The notes below the pieces were generated by a model. That model saw only the letters and a list, made by a program, of their open reading frames with translations, made no database searches and had not been told where the DNA came from. Both the position numbers and the translations under genes were made by a program. Shown here in pieces: positions 23,010 through 33,339 of a stretch of 64,000 nt of DNA. Location: positions 248,001 to 312,000 of the forward strand of contig JAWZYV010010320.1 of the NCBI GenBank assembly GCA_038373885.1, in the 5' to 3' direction. Numbering within the stretch: the stretch's first letter is position 1; each line of letters begins with the position of its first letter. This DNA is from Cheiracanthium punctorium. Its lineage: Eukaryota; Arthropoda; Arachnida; Araneae; Cheiracanthiidae.

Positions 23010-23620
23010 CTAGATAACAAAGCCCGTCGTGGAACCAATTACAACGGGCCCTAAAAAAAAAATATTTCACGAAAGCATGCGAACACGCAACATATTTATG
23101 TTCGTCTACCTAAAATAAATAACTTCGTATTAAATTTTTATTATAGACCCAAATCGAATTTCATGCTCTTCTGGAAACGCGCGTAAGCTTTTCGCATTCG
23201 AATGATTTCGTTTTGTGTAGCCTCTCTTATATCAATGCTTCAAGCAGACGATTATTTTAATGAAAAAAAATTAAACTACGCTATCTGAAAGAACTTTTAA
23301 ATGAACTGACTTCCCTTGAAGGCTTGACGAGCGTGACTTCAAATAGGACGTCATTCTCACCTGAAATGACTAATTTTGTTACGCAAATGATAAACTTTTT
23401 TTTTTCTCGTACGGACGGTAGTAATACGGTAGTAGACGGTAATAAAACGGAGTTGAAAATAGCAAAAAATCGCTTTAAGATGAGGGAACTGGTGGATTTT
23501 CAGATTTTTAAAGTAGCGCAGGTCGTATTCTATATTTTTAAACATAATTACGAAACATTTCAAGCGGATCGTACAAACGGTGTAGGTGTTATTGCTTTAC
23601 TTCACATTTTAATCTTTTTG
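23010..23620 (+). repeat. RTE/SINE-like repeat 'R', diverged copy
   Basis: It starts near CTAGATAACAAAGCCCGTCG and contains GAACTGGTGGATTTTCAG and a TTTCAAGCGGATCG-TACAAACGGTGT block, parallel to GAACGGGTGGATTTCCAG and TTTCAAGCCGATCGGTTCAA near 48890-48980. The 100-codon frame at 23324-23626 falls wholly within it and is not considered a gene. Confidence 0.45.
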
Positions 23621-23697
23621 GAATAATGGTGGTAAAAGTTTTAAATCTTGGATGAGTTGCCCGGAATGGTAACAGAGCGAGTATCGTAACTCTATAT

Positions 23698-24596
23698 TGT
23701 TGCGGAATTACTCTGCTACTCCTGGGGTTCGTCGTTCTAAAGTCCAGTTGGTGTAAAAAGTTTAAGTAAAAAGTCACTTGTCAGGATGGAACACAAACTT
23801 TATTGCTTCTAGAACTTCGTAGAACAATCAGCTGTACACAATTCACAAGCACAATCTAGGAGTAATGTGCTTTTAACAGTTCGCTTGGATCAGAAGCTCT
23901 CACAAATACTGTATTTCTCACACAAAATAGAACACTTTCACTGGCAAGAATTCAGTGAAAATATAGGAATATAGGAGAAATAACACTAACAGTCTCTCAA
24001 GACTCAGCGATGAAGAATTTACACACAGCACTTAAATTCAAAGCTTCACAAACAGCGCGAAACACAGCTTCCTTCACAAAGCAAGCGTATTCACTCTCTC
24101 AAAGCTTGATCAACACTGAACTGTCGGACGACGCGCGCTTCTATAAATAGGAACAAGAAGTTTCCAGAAAAGTCTATTTCTCGAGGGTTCTACATAAAGC
24201 GTGAATTTTGATTACGTCATAGAAGAGAAATGTTAGGTTATTATGCGTTTTTAATGCAGGAAAAACAACTTCCAGGCCCCATTGGGAAAATCGCGCCAAA
24301 TGACCAAAAAGTCGCCAAGCTTGGCGACTTTTGGCGAAATATCGCCAAATTTGGCGCCAAAAATAAGTCCCCAAATGTGAAGAGATCTAAGCTCTAGGAC
24401 TAATATTTCTCGAGTTTTCTAGAACCTCCATTGAAAAACAACCGAACCGAAACCTCCATATCTCCGGTTCTAATTGGCCGATTTTGCCAATGATTTGATG
24501 CAACAAAAAGCAAAATTTATCTATTTGAAGCGTAGGATACGAATTTTAAACCATTTTAAGCCACAGAGCAGCAGGTTGCCCCGAAAATTCGTAACA
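23698..24596 (-). mobile_element. LTR-like unit 1 (minus strand)
   Basis: About 900 bp, bounded by TGTTGCGGAAT and the inverse TGTTACGAAT. Read on the minus strand the order is E2F-like cluster (24280-24370), heat-shock-element triplet (24157-24169), AT-rich TATA-like site (24142-24149), TTCAGTG (24114-24120), and far downstream an AATAAAG (about 23799). This is the layout of a U3-R-U5 LTR. No adjacent gag/pol is seen, so it may be a solo LTR. Target duplication is uncertain. Confidence 0.55.
24114..24370 (-). promoter_or_regulatory. LTR 1 promoter: E2F-like sites, HSE triplet, TATA
   Basis: The HSE core GAAgtTTCcaGAA is at 24157-24169. TTTGGCGCCAAA (a palindromic E2F-type site) lies near 24349-24360, with further TTTTGGCGAAA, ATCGCCAAAT and TCGCGCCAAA between 24290 and 24350. 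The TATA-like octamer is TATAAATA on the plus strand (TATTTATA in the LTR's own direction). Confidence 0.55.
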
Positions 24597-24699
24597 TTAT
24601 GTCCTATCTCTATAGCGATCAGCGTAACTCTATATAGTAGGATGAAAGTAAAAATTATATTAAGCTAAATTTCTTTCTCAATAATAAGGAGTTACCAAA

Positions 24700-25030
24700 A
24701 TAGAAACGCGCTTGTTTAAAAGATATTTCTAACAAATTTGCATTGAAAACGCACGAATGTTCTTCACGATTATAATATTTTCTAAAATATTGTGTATTCT
24801 TTAGGTATTCTCAAATTTTAAAAGTAATGGAATATTCCTCGAACCGAGAATATTTCTCAAAAATCGTGAGGCTCTATTGCAATTCCGTTTACTCTCGTGC
24901 CTGTAGCAGGCACGATTCCCAGAACATCCTCCCCGTAGTTCAAAATTAAATTCGCTTCCAATGAACACAGTAGATTCAGGAAGTGAGATATAGCTCTAAG
25001 ACACGCTCGAGTTATCGTAACTATGTGCCT
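24700..25030 (+). repeat. Dispersed repeat 'F', copy 2, truncated
   Basis: Shares GCAGGCACGATTCCCAGAA, AAATTAAATTCGCTTCCAAT and GTGAGATATAGCTCTAAGAC with the copy at 28880-29720. The GGAATATTCCTCGAACCGAG block matches the HSE-like zone of that copy. It ends where the mariner-like element at 25105 begins. Confidence 0.55.
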
Positions 25031-25153
25031 TGGGAGGTAAAACTTCGACTATTTTATCGATATTCATGTGCACAAAAGTATATCAACTTAATCCAAGTTA
25101 TAAACAGGTAGGGTGGACCAAAAAGATGGTAACAGGCTTTAATTCTTTAACTG

Positions 25154-26033
25154 TTAACCCTTTGAGGCGCAACCCTTTCCCAATGGTGAAAAAAGGGCAG
25201 CCGTTGCCAGCTGGCTGTGCGCCGCACAGACAGCTGTCGTCAAAAAAAGGGTCTCTAGATCTGTGGCACGCGATGAACGTTTCGATCGTCCGCCATCTTG
25301 CTGGTAGTTAAGTCGAGCGATGGCAACGGCTGCCTTTTTTCAGCATTGGGCAACCAATCCAGCTGTTCTCGCATTCTTCCATTTTTCAGCAGATGTCAGT
25401 GCTGTTAAAAATAATCGTGACAATTTTTTTACGGGAAATGACTTGCTATAATGTAAAGGATTCTCGTGGAGCTATGTCACCCGCAACTCTTTTTATAGAA
25501 ATCAAATCTATTCTTCGTGACTGGCAACAGCTAAAACGTCAGAGTTTGCTGTTCCCAGAGTGGGAACACTGCGCGTTAAAGGGTTAACATTCACAATTTC
25601 ACATTATGAATATCATCAATTTTATCACAGATCTAGAGACCCTTTTTTGACGCAGCTGGCTGTGCCGCACAGCCAGCTGTCGTCAAAAAAAGGGTCTCTA
25701 GATCTGTGGCACGCGATGAACGTTTCGATCATCCGCCATATTGCTGGTAGTCAAGTCGAGTGATGGCAACGGCTGCCCTTTTTTCGGCATTGGGCAATCT
25801 ATCCAGCTGTTCTCGCATTCTTCCATTTTTCAGCAGATGTCAGTGCTGTTAAAAATAATCGTGACATATTTTTTTTACGGAAAATGATGTGCTAAAAAGT
25901 AAAGGAATCTCGTGGAGCTATGTCACCCGCAACTATTTTTATAGAAATCGAATCTATTCTTAGTGGTTGGCAACAGTCAAAACGTCAGTGTTTGGTGTTC
26001 CCAGAGTGGGAACACTGCGCGCCAAAGGGTTAA
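25154..26033 (+). mobile_element. piggyBac-like MITE composite (two copies)
   Basis: The first copy, 25154-25587, is complete: TTAACCCTTTGAGGCGC at the left, GCGCGTTAAAGGGTTAA at the right. After 37 unrelated bases a second copy (about 25627-26033) lacks its left end but ends GCGCCAAAGGGTTAA. TTAA at both outer edges with CCCTTT/AAAGGG ends is diagnostic of piggyBac-type integration. The second copy holds a near-perfect palindrome (25624-25702: GATCTAGAGACCC ... GGGTCTCTAGATC). No transposase is present. Confidence 0.75.
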
Positions 26034-26471
26034 ATATAAGTGGGCAATGTAAATTTAAAAAAAATGTTCAAAAATAAGTTAGAAAAAAGACTAACGCTAA
26101 GAAAGAAAAATAACTAATGTGATGAAAAAAATTCAGCTTTTCATCATAAAAAGTTTCAGAGATATCTCGAAACAAAGATGATTTGGCGCAGAACATTAAT
26201 TTGAATATGAACGTCCAATGTTAGTGCGCAAAAAGTATTTTCTTTTGTTATTTCTGTACGACTCTTACAATGCAATCATGAGACGTGATCTTTTTTCCTT
26301 CGAGAACCATTGAAGAGTGGTTAAGTCAGTATATATTCACCTGCATATCTCTGTCAGTTTTTAAGATATAATTCTCAAATTTTGTGCATCACCTTCGTGA
26401 CGCATGGGACACATTTTATTAATCGGAAATTTTTAAGGGGGTCGTATATAAATTTAAAATGTGTAACTGTT

Positions 26472-27545
26472 GGGAATAATACCGTAAGCGGGTGTCGGTT
26501 GGGTTGGCGACTTTTTTTTGTCGCTAACGTCTAACCTTGGCGACTTGTTTTTCGCGCCAAACAAAACATAAACATACATAGACACATAAGAAAAAAAATA
26601 AACCCAAAACTACAATATACTTATCTAAACACATTAAAACATTAGTAGACATATTTCAAATGCAATTATAAACAAAATGTACATAAACAAAGCACTAGCT
26701 CTAGGCACGTTAAAAAATAAATAAACCATAACCTTCAAAATATTCAAAATGCTAAAATATGTTTCTGCACATAATTATACAGCAAAATTTCCCTTAAAAC
26801 ATTAAAATAACAGATTTAAATTAATAGAAAAACATTCAAATAAACCGACTGCCTTCCCCCGCCCCCACACACACATACATACAACTCCCCACAAACAACT
26901 CAAAAATCCATATATTCAATCATATTTAACCTGAATAGTGCACATGATTTCAAGAAAAATATACTGCAAATATTTTCATAAAATGTTAAAAACACTCTTT
27001 AAAAATATCAGAAAACCACTATAATAAACCGACTACTTTCTCCCCCCACGTGATTTTTGCAATTTAATACCTTCAAAACACAACAACATTTACACTATTA
27101 ATCAGAATAGAATCAAATCTGATCACAAACAACTCAAAAATCCTTACATATTTATTCATATTAAACCTAAAAATTGTACGGGAATTCTGTAAATCATGAG
27201 CAAACCCATATAACAAATAAAATTAACCATCCCTCTTAAAAACTTAAAAAAAATTTTTTTTTCATCCCAATTCACAAAAAATAACAACATACTAAAAACC
27301 TTACATAATTATGAAAACAAAGGACCATAAATATTCTCAACTATACACCGCTGTACCGTAAAGCAAGGAATAAACATTTAAATAAATAAAAGCACCACAT
27401 ACCTTTAATTTTATTATGAACAACGTGAGTTCATCAAAAAATAAAGCCATCACAAGCATTCAAATAAGCATATAACAACTATTTCTCAACACACGCTATA
27501 TACATATTCTTCACAACTTGGCGATGGGCTTACGGTATTATCCCC
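26472..27545. mobile_element. TIR element 'G', complete, TSD TAACTGTT
   Basis: 1074 bp. The left end GGGAATAATACCGTAAGC and the inverse of the right end GGGGATAATACCGTAAGC differ at one position. Perfect 8-bp duplications TAACTGTT lie at 26464-26471 and 27546-27553. An 8-bp TSD fits hAT or P superfamilies, and no transposase is present to decide. A truncated copy is at 15239. Confidence 0.85.
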
Positions 27546-27699
27546 TAACTGTTTTAAAATTGACGAGAAGAATTCTTTCTTAACATAATCCTTTCTCCTA
27601 CTTTATTGGGAATATCTTTTCAATTTACATTGCCCCTTATCTCTAAGAGATAAGGAATTAAAGTGTGTTACCACCTCTTTCAGATACCCTGTATATAAA

Positions 27700-27910
27700 G
27701 CAACTGCATTAAATAAGTTATTTTTAAAACGTTATTTTTTAGGAAACAAAATATGGAATACTAAATTAATACTCAGTTTATGTTATTTCACTCTTACAAT
27801 GGTAACTAAAGCAGAAAAGATTGTTTAGAAAATAAATACGACAGACTAGTTCTATATCGCAAACCTACACAATTTGTGTTCACGGATAAACTTATAATTA
27901 CAAAAATATT
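27700..27910 (+). repeat. Partial copy of the 5' part of repeat 'F'
   Basis: Shares AAGTTATTTTT, AAAATA..GAATACT, TTATTTCACTCTTACAATGG / TATTTCACTTCTATAATAGC, AGAAAAGATTGTT and CGCAAACCTACACA with 28880-29075, in the same order and orientation. Confidence 0.5.
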
Positions 27911-28439
27911 TCAAATTTCAGAATAACACATGGCCGATGTTATTATTTAAAACATGAAAATTTCCAAAATCGTCTTCACTTTCCCTTATTGTAGAGATTA
28001 TGCATGCTCTGAATTTTGATATTTACAGCTATGTACATACTCTCAATAAAGTATTCTAGAAAAAGTTAAACTTCTTACGTTTTTGTTTCGTATATTAAAA
28101 ATTATTTATCAAAAAATATGTGCATGATTATGCATACTTACAGTTTTTCATATTTCTGACGCTTTGTGAGTTTTTCAAAAACTAATTAAATATCCACAAA
28201 GCCAAAATAAGAGATTTCGCTTATACTCGAATACTTTTTCGAGAGGGTGTATGTTCCATAAACATAAGTTTCAGTTTAGTTTTTAAAATTGTTTTAATTT
28301 GTATAAGCTAATATATACTTTCCTGTAAGATAAACATCAAGAGTTTTATTCATAAATATGCATAAAAAGCAACGTATAAGAGCACTAATAAGAGAATTAA
28401 AATAGTCAAAAGTCTGATTAACACCCCAAAAATACGTTA

Positions 28440-28670
28440 GACTTTATTTCAGCTAAATTCATTTGCAAACCCCTTTCCCAGAGTGAATTAGACTTTCTTG
28501 AAACTCATCTACAAAAACATAGTCATGTTAATGTTGATTTCGCTCACTCCCCCTTTCTGAGTATTGAAAACCCTCTAGTCTCAGTTACTTTAAGTCCCTG
28601 CTTTCTTATTGGTCCTCATAAAACCGTCTTCAGAATTTTTGCTTTCCTATTGGCCTACGTAAACGCAATC
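28440..28670 (+). promoter_or_regulatory. Two inverted CCAAT boxes in a direct repeat (speculative)
   Basis: CTGCTTTCTTATTGGTCCTC and TTGCTTTCCTATTGGCCTAC (about 28598 and 28639) form a direct repeat 41 bp apart, each with an ATTGG (inverted CCAAT). No TATA box or downstream ORF supports a promoter. Confidence 0.15.
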
Positions 28671-28879
28671 CTGAATCCCCACTTTTTCTGTACAAACAGA
28701 GTAAAGTTTTTATATTCTCATTCTAGCACTGACTACGGCATGTCATACATGCCCAAATTAGTCTGTTATTTTATTTCTCCAAGTGGTGCTTTTACACGTT
28801 TTTTAAATGGGTATTTACCTTCGTGCTTACTAATTTTATGCTTACTCATGTAAACAAAAATATATTAGCTCAATATGAG

Positions 28880-29720
28880 TTATAAATTATAACAACATCA
28901 GAAAAGAAGACATGGATTAAAAGTTATTTTTTATAAAGCAAATTTTAAAATAACAGATTCATACTTCATTTTACCTATTTCACTTCTATAATAGCAACCA
29001 AAACAGAAATATGATTGTTCGAAAGACAAATAGAACAAAATACTTCCACATCCCAAACCTACACACTTTCTTCAAGGACTACTTTATACATTTTTAAAAA
29101 ACAAGATCGTGTGTTTTCTTTTGGGTATTCTCCATCTTGAAATATGGCGGAACATTCTCCAAACAAGAGAATGTTTCTGGAAAATATGGGGGGTTGCATT
29201 GCGATTTTCCCGCTTACCCTCCTCGTGCACTGAGCAGGCACGATTCCCAGAATATCCCCCTTCGAAATTAAATTCACTTCCAATGGAACATCGGGCACTT
29301 GGAAGGGTGAGATATGGCTCAAAGACACGCGCCATACTCGTTAGAAATAAATTCTGGAGCCTCAGCAGAGAGAATTATTGTGGGAAGATCTACCTGGCTG
29401 CACATTACAGGCGCTTGCAGGGATACACAGTGTGTATGGTTTGTTTCGTGAAATAAATATATAAGGTACACGAGTTGTACGGAATAACTTTGGAATTTAA
29501 TTCAGCGATATACGTATATGTACTTTCTTTGGGTGCAAGAGCTGTGTGCATAATCTTTGAATTAATTTGTTTCTTGGAGAAATCAGGAACGTTTCAGGCA
29601 TTTTAAAATTTAAGATGTCCGATTTTAGACGTGGTGTATTTTTCTATGTGACTAAAGCGGGTGTAGTTGTTTTGCATGCATAATAAAAATGTGGCTGTAG
29701 ATTTGATCTAGACTCGTTGG
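28880..29720 (+). repeat. Dispersed repeat 'F', longest copy (possible LTR)
   Basis: Contains an inverted HSE-like zone at 29148-29180 (GGAACATTCTCC ... GAGAATGTTTCTGGAAA) with one TTCtgGAA pair. Downstream are AAAGACACGCGC, AATTATTGTGGGAAGAT and AATAAATATATAAGG (29451-29465), a possible poly(A) signal. A 115-codon plus frame and 83-89-codon minus frames overlap here but are not conserved in the other copies. If this is an LTR it would run on the plus strand. No termini were found. Confidence 0.5.
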
Positions 29721-29859
29721 GGGGTGCAGAGCGTTTGCAAGAGGGTTCCGAAAAAAACAGTAAAGAGAAAGTCTCAAAAATCATGTTTTAAAAAATCCTT
29801 TTATTTATTCTTAATGCAAAACATATCTATTTTCAGTTTTAACAGAAAACTCTGATAAT

Positions 29860-30600
29860 TCCTAGGCTCATCGTTCTAAAGTCCAGTTGGTGTAGAAAAT
29901 TCTAATAAAGAGTCCATTTGTCAGGATAGAACACGAACTATATTGCTTCTAGGACTTCGTCGAATAATCAGCTGTAAGAAATTCACAATCAGCCAGTAAT
30001 GTGCATATAACAGTCCACTCAGCACCGAAGCTTTCAGAAATGCTGCAATTCTCACTCAAAATAAAACACTTCCACAGGCAGAAATTCAGTGGAAACTTAC
30101 GAGGGAAATTGCAAATAGTCCTTCTAGACTCAGCAACGAAGAATGTACACACAGCACTTAAAAACCAGCTTTGAAAAGCAAGTAAACTATAGCACAATTC
30201 ACAGCGTAATGAAGCAATTTCACGCAACGAGACCTCGATGAACACTGAATGCAATGTCTGCAATGTCTTTATTTATAGGTGCTGCAAAAGCTATTAGAAA
30301 TTCCTGGAAGAAAAAAATTTCTCGAAAGCTCTCCGTAAAGCGCGAATTTTGATTACGTGATAGAGTAATATTGGACTATTATGTGATGTTAAGGCAGTAA
30401 AACTACTTTTGCAGGCCCCATTGGGAAAATCGCGCCAAATGTCCGAAATATCGCCAAATTTGGCGCCAAAAATAAATCCCCAAAAGTGAGGCCAACGAAG
30501 CTCTAGCATCACAATTTCTGGAGATTTCTAGAAGACCCTATACAGACCAATAGGGAAATCCAAAACTCCGTATCTCGCGTTCAAGTTGTCCGATTTTGAT
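29860..30600 (-). mobile_element. LTR-like unit 2 (minus strand)
   Basis: Colinear with LTR-like unit 1: TCGTTCTAAAGTCCAGTTGG, TTGCTTCTAG.ACTTCGT, AGTAATGTGC, CACTGAA and GCCCCATTGGGAAAATCGCG blocks occur in order. On the minus strand TATAAATA (30270-30277) is followed by TTCAGTG (30243-30249), with HSE-like triplets at 30297-30309 (one mismatch) and a TTCtcGAA pair at 30319-30326. TTTGGCGCCAAA lies near 30459-30470. Overall divergence from unit 1 is considerable. Confidence 0.55.
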
Positions 30601-31049
30601 GCAACAAAATGCAAAATTTAACTATTTGCATGCACGTGTGCTGAGGAATATGAGGGGGGCTGTTAATCATCGTAAATTATCCTTTGTTGAAGGGGGGGGG
30701 GACAATGTTAAAAGTTTGAGAACCTATGTTTTAAGACTGTATTTTTTTTCTACCGTGTAAAGGAAGGGGAAAAAAAAACACCTTTCTGCAAGGAAAATCG
30801 GAAGACCACCAAAAATGTTTTTTTTTTTTTAATGCAGTTCGAAATGTTTTACTTTTGAACAAATTTGCAAGAACATAATAAAATCAGTTTCTACTCATAA
30901 ATTAAGAAAAAAACTGTTAATTGAATGAATCCGAATACATTAACAGTGTTCAGATTCATTCAGTTTAAAGGTACATCTGTAAGACTTTCATTTGGACAGT
31001 GAATTGCCTAAAAAAAAAGTACAATTTACGTATTTTAATTCCATAAAAT
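30601..31049. other. Unassigned AT-rich sequence with homopolymer runs
   Basis: Contains G9 and T12-type runs and an imperfect inverted pair of GAATGAATCCGAATAC / GATTCATTCAG (about 30923-30962). No gene recognised. Confidence 0.45.
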
Positions 31050-31445
31050 ACTCAATATTGCGTTGTCCAGAAATTAATTTCATTTTTAGTGTTTTATTTA
31101 ACCCATATGTCGGGCTTTTGGATTAAACCTAGGTGCTGCAAATGATCATGAACCGTCGAATTCGATATATTGAAACTCTACCAGCTATCTCACGAGTTGT
31201 TATTCGCCGGTTTGTACCAATTAATACCTTTATTGCGTCTTCATCACTTTCAACTGGCCTCCCAAAACGTGGTGCAGCTTCAACATCAAAATTGCCGGAT
31301 CAAATTTTTGCAAACCAGTTTCGGCACTGGCGTTCTATGAATACATCTTCTCCATATATATCGGATAATTTTTCCTTGCTTAACAGCACTTGTACCTTTT
31401 CGATTGTAAATATGTCCAAGATGCTGCTTTTGACCTTCCATATTT
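31050..31445 (-). pseudogene. Mariner transposase N-terminal half, decayed
   Basis: Minus strand from about 31418: DIFTIEKVQVLLSKEKLSDI, then GEDVFIERQCRNWFAKI, a stop, SGNFDVEAAPRFGRPVESDE, then RRITTREIA. After a frameshift come FNISNSTVHDHLQHLGL and KPDIWV. The NWFAKFRSGNFD, PR.GRP and HLQ.LG signatures belong to the paired HTH domains of mariner transposases. The DIWV matches the WVPH-type motif just before the catalytic core, which is absent. The stop in the NWFAKI.SG segment and the frameshift make it inactive. It is a different mariner lineage from the remnant at 12440, and no flanking TIR was found. The plus-strand 104-codon frame here is its antisense shadow. Confidence 0.8.
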
Positions 31446-32639
31446 GAAAGGTACCAACCAAAAACTACCTCAAAGATTAATTGCTCTTTTGCACAATTAA
31501 GACATGCTATATCAAACAGTTGTCAAAATATATAATGTATTCCGTTTCAGTCCGCATTCCGTTTTAGCCTGACTCCATGTTCGCAGCCGCAACAGATACT
31601 ATGATGCAGGTGCCATATATCGTCTTCATTTTAAATCGTTTCTTGTTAAGTAATTTCGATGAAAAAGAAGCTCGAAAAAATGCATGAATAACAAATATCA
31701 CCTTCCTATAATGAGCTTTCACTTTATGAATTTGATGCTTGTGATTTGAACACATTTGAAATTAAAAAACGTGAACATAGATTTTGAGTCCAAAAGATTT
31801 TCCTAGGAAGATAGAGAAAAATGGAATTCACAACATTAATTGAAGGTTTTCGAACTGTAGATAAGGAATTCTATTTCAAATACGTAAACGTTTGTCTAAA
31901 GAATATTTCCTTTTTACCCACCCTTCTTTTAATTGTATGAAAATTTTATAACATAATAAGAATACATTCCAACCTCTGAGACACAAACGATTCAGCATTG
32001 AATCGCGGCACCACCTTGTTTTCTGACTAGGCCTGAACAAATTCTCATTAGCTGGGGCATAACGGAAAACAATGCACGCAAATTGCGAAAGAAAACATTG
32101 GTTAGATAAATACATAATAATTATGCTATTATTGGTATTATATAGCCCTTACTATCTATGTTTAAATAAATTTCTGAGCCCTTTTGTGAAGAAGACTGTG
32201 TAGATCGCCTAGTTAATGTTTGGGATAGAACACATTTTACTAACCTCGAAATTTTTTGTACGGTGACCGTATAAAAATTTAAACTTTGTATTTATTTAGA
32301 TTCAACTCCAGAAAGTTTTAATCCATACCTTAAAGTCCTGCATATTTTTTGCGTAGCCTTGTATTTTATTGTACATATCTATGATCAATATTTAAAAAAT
32401 AAAAGCCTAGGTCAGTGTGTTTAGAAAAAAAATGTATATTAGATTAGAATCAATATATGTGTGCTTACTTACATCAGCTAATGTCCTCGGACGAACAAGC
32501 GAGCAGCTAAGACAAGTGGAAATGATAAATACCGTTAATGAAAAATGCTAAAAATCACGTAATGACACTTAAACGCGTACAATGAATTTTAAAACACCGA
32601 CAAAATAAACATAATGAAAATTTTTAAATGCGGAACCTA
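31446..32639. other. Unassigned AT-rich sequence
   Basis: Short direct repeat ATTCCGTTTCAG/ATTCCGTTTTAG near 31540-31568. No convincing coding sequence or repeat family recognised. Confidence 0.45.
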
Positions 32640-33060
32640 CTTTAATTTTATTACCCCCATAAAATCGTAAAATATTTTCCAGCAGGTGTTCTAAATGACT
32701 GTTTCTTTTAAAATAATGATTCCATAAAAACAACATTTAAGAAATGGTGAAACGCGTGCTTTAAAAGATAGAGAGAGAAAAAAAATTAAATTATTTTATG
32801 CTCCTGCAATTATGTTAATGCTTTTCATCTGTGTTTACGTTCAGAAAATAAAGGTATGGAAACATTACATATTTGTAGGCATATGCAAGAGGTTTACAGC
32901 ATCAAAGTTGGTACGGTTTGAGATTTTGATGCCATTTCCAAAATTATCGAAAGAGTTGAGCGGTGCATTTTGGACATGGAGGCATCTCGAGAGAGCACAG
33001 AGATCTGAATATGGGGAGGTGGCACCAGCAATCTTCAGGACTGGACGAAACAAAGTAACT
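32640..33060 (+). repeat. Dispersed repeat 'E', copy 1
   Basis: Shared with about 37970-38400, 43250-43650 and 46603-47017: CAGCAGGTGTTCTAAATG, CTCCTGCAATTAT, TTCAGAAAATAAAGG, and a TCGAAAGAGTTGAGCG block (TCGGAAGAGTTGAGCG elsewhere). The 3' portion here has GGACATGGAGGCATCTCGAG, which resembles the unit of the satellite that starts about 300 bp downstream. Confidence 0.6.
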
Positions 33061-33339
33061 TAAAGAAAAATTCAACCGTGAGAGGTGCTCCGGCGTTCAT
33101 ACTTAGAACAAAACTTTTAGTTGTTTCCTTTAAATAGCAGTGAATCATGCATGATTTTAAGGAGTAATTAGACTTTTTCCGCTAAAAGCGAAACAATATT
33201 TTCACACACTTCATGGTATTCATATAATTGTATGATGCTGATTCTTCTTAAAATTCATATGTTTTGGTCTAAGTAATATGGCGGCTCAGTTGCAGTTTTG
33301 CCTTCACTGTCAGATAGGTGATGCAAACTAATTCATATT

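Larger units (their letters stand above)
25105..27691. mobile_element. Mariner-like MITE 'M', copy 1, twice interrupted
   Basis: Outer parts match the intact copy at 59464-60442: the left end CAGG...GTGGACCAAAAAGATGG and the right end ATACCCTGTATA. The segments are 25105-25153, 26034-26471 and 27554-27691. Between them sit the piggyBac-like composite and element G. Joining the segments gives a sequence colinear with the other copy (AATTCTTTAACTG then ATATAAGTGGGCAATGT). The Tc1/mariner assignment rests on TA flanks and CAGGGTGTCCC-type ends. Confidence 0.7.

Noticed and set aside
23324..23626. 100-codon plus ORF as a gene
   Set aside because: Falls entirely in a diverged copy of repeat R; no domain and no conservation with the other copies.
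28440..28670. Host gene promoter with CCAAT boxes
   Set aside because: Two ATTGG motifs in a direct repeat are weak evidence; no TATA, no downstream exon. Kept only as a very low-confidence feature.
29109..29456. 115-codon plus ORF
   Set aside because: Within repeat F and not conserved in its other copies; overlapping minus frames of similar length show that the region is open by chance.
29949..30263. 104-codon minus ORF
   Set aside because: Lies in LTR-like unit 2; the equivalent region of unit 1 is not open.
23698..30600. LTR-like units 1 and 2 as the two ends of one 6.9-kb retrotransposon
   Set aside because: They are too diverged from each other, and the DNA between them is filled by unrelated nested DNA transposons with no gag-pol remnant.
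31133..31447. 104-codon plus ORF
   Set aside because: Antisense shadow of the mariner transposase remnant on the minus strand.
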